Positions 62,724-64,000 of a stretch of DNA of 64,000 bases are shown one piece after another. The notes under the pieces were generated by a model. That model worked only from the letters and a program-made list of their open reading frames with translations, did not search any database and was not told the DNA's origin. The translations under genes were made by a program, and so were the position numbers. The DNA is from Planoprotostelium fungivorum. Lineage: Eukaryota; Evosea; Variosea; Cavosteliida; Cavosteliaceae. The stretch is from assembly GCA_003024175.1 (NCBI GenBank), contig MDYQ01000001.1:1-64000 (forward strand). Direction: 5' to 3'. Numbering within the stretch: position 1 is the first letter of the stretch; the number at the start of each line of letters is the position of its first letter.

Positions 62724-64000
62724 ATGGTCGGCCCTTCACACAGAGACACACCAACATTTGTGAAGAACACATCAAGCCCACAAGCTACGAGTGTGTTCTT
62801 TTCAGAGTGCGCATTTGCTTGAGTTTGGATCTGATTAGTTGTTAGACTACCCTCCAAAGATGATAGACCGGAAGCATGGGATGCTCGCATCAAATCTTGG
62901 ACACAAGTGGGACTGATCTTATTTTCATTTAGATTACTGTTATGTCGACCGTTTTTTCAGATTCTTGAGGAGTGGAGTCAACTCAACAATAAGTTTATCT
63001 TCACGATCGAAGGTTTAGCGGATGAGTTTTGCAAAGATGGACTTCGACCCATCTGTCTCGCTCCAATAGTGGTACGTTACCATTCGTGCATCTTTTGTGA
63101 GCCCATCTCATTGTGTAAACAGGATAAAATGTCTCGTGATGGCCTCCTCACAACTCCACAACAGGTATAAATTCATCTTCATCACGTTCTGATTTTCGAA
63201 GATTCTGTCTTATACTGAGAGTTGGACTTGGTGGATCATCCGCAAGACGATCTCCGCTGTTGCTTCACCCATCCGATCCCCTGGTACACCATCGAAATCA
63301 ACCAAATTTGTGATGGTCAATCTTCTTAGAAGGAAGGCCCAGAGCATGCTCGAAGCAAATGACGGACACCTGACGACGGTCAAGAAGCTGAAGAATCAAT
63401 ATGTCAAAGAGGTAATGAACGTATGCCCTACACCCAATGAATTATCTCAGGGATTAGATGCAGAACACGTGAATCTGTGTTTACACTACCTCGCTCCGAA
63501 AGGACAGGTGAATGGATGATCATTGTTGAGAACTGAGAGGACTGAGGTGGTATTGTTTCCCTTGCGTGGCGGCGAGCAGGGTGTCAAATTCACATCAGAT
63601 CGACAGGGTCTCAGATCAGCCGACTCCGAAATAATGAGCGTACAGTTGACCTTAGATCTTATCACCGAACAAATGAACCAGATGGAAGAAGAAATCCTCT
63701 TGTGAGTTCGATCGTTCATTCGTCACTGATGCCAACAGAGCCCAACGACAGGCATTGAAATCCAAACAACAGGGACAGACGAACACTGCACTGATGCACC
63801 TTAAGAGATCGAAACACCTGCAATGCATCCGAGATAAAAGGCAAGCATCCATGGCAAATCTAGAGATCCTCATTGCCAAGATGGAAGAGTTCCAAACAGA
63901 TGAGCAGGTCTGTTCTTTTGAAGGTCAAGTAGAGCTGACAGAGGACAGATTGCTCAGGCGATGCAGATTGGAGTGGACGGACTGAAGATTCAATTCAAGA
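62724..64000 (+). CDS. CHMP7: CHMP7-like ESCRT-III protein, cut by window end
   Basis: The probable start is at 62724 (MVGPSHRDTPTFVKN). After an intron ending at TTAG, coding continues PSKDDRPEAWDARIKSWTQ, ILEEWSQLNNKFIFTIEG, and a tryptophan-rich SYTESWTWWIIRKTI segment, all of the winged-helix N-terminal type of CHMP7. The C-terminal part reads LTLDLITEQMNQMEEEILL and AQRQALKSKQQGQTNTALMH, then LKRSKHLQCIRDKRQASMAN. This is the basic alpha1-alpha2 hairpin of the ESCRT-III fold. CHMP7 recruits ESCRT-III to the nuclear envelope through LEM2 to reseal it. The gene runs off the right edge before the MIM region. The start exon and its GTGTGT donor are tentative. Confidence 0.8.

Overview
This is a compact nuclear eukaryotic sequence. 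Genes lie back to back on both strands and are broken by many short introns (about 35-60 nt, mostly GTGAG...AG). Gaps between genes are often only tens of bases. The gene set includes a ciliary IFT-A subunit (IFT140), an Abi subunit of the SCAR/WAVE complex, COMMD10, SWS1/ZSWIM7, a fungal/plant-type P3A proton ATPase, a CYP61/CYP710 sterol C-22 desaturase, and an LRR receptor whose kinase carries a tyrosine-kinase signature. This mix fits a free-living amoeboid protist with a ciliated stage, most likely an amoebozoan such as a protostelid. That placement is inference from gene content, not from any search.

Layout, left to right. 1-3.2 kb: the first exon of a minus-strand gene, an unidentified acidic SAP-domain gene, a ZNF706-like small protein and ribosomal protein eL32. 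3.6-9.2 kb: a UBE2Z-type E2 fused to a cysteine-less UEV domain, a PIF1 helicase with an RNase H1-type hybrid-binding domain at its N-terminus, and a single-exon Cys-rich protein with a WYL-like domain. 10-13.7 kb: an APH-fold kinase and the CYP61 gene. 13.9-22 kb: a foldback MITE, the 7-kb LRR receptor tyrosine kinase gene and a further MITE copy. 22.4-33.2 kb: IFT140, a PHO84-like phosphate transporter and the plasma-membrane H+-ATPase, all on the minus strand. 33.6-43.8 kb: a copper P1B ATPase, an LCAT-family acyltransferase, ZSWIM7, COMMD10, an unidentified acidic protein and Abi. 44-53 kb: a DUF4139-type protein, a C2H2/RING protein, ubiquitin-RPS27A, a Ras GTPase and a class-I aminotransferase. 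53-56.8 kb: an AT-rich gene-poor island with a broken Ty3/gypsy-like fossil. 56.9-64 kb: an unidentified gene, PIGN, and a CHMP7-like ESCRT-III gene cut by the window end.

These are mostly unrelated housekeeping genes and form no operon-like system. The H+-ATPase would energise the neighbouring proton-coupled phosphate transporter. The most novel signals are the E2-UEV fusion, the hybrid-binding-domain-PIF1 fusion and its WYL neighbour, the eukaryotic DUF4139 protein, the MITE family, and divergent gene pairs whose start codons lie about 25 bp apart. I found no rRNA, tRNA or CRISPR array. Intron boundaries were read by eye from splice signals and reading phase; where the phase was ambiguous this is stated.
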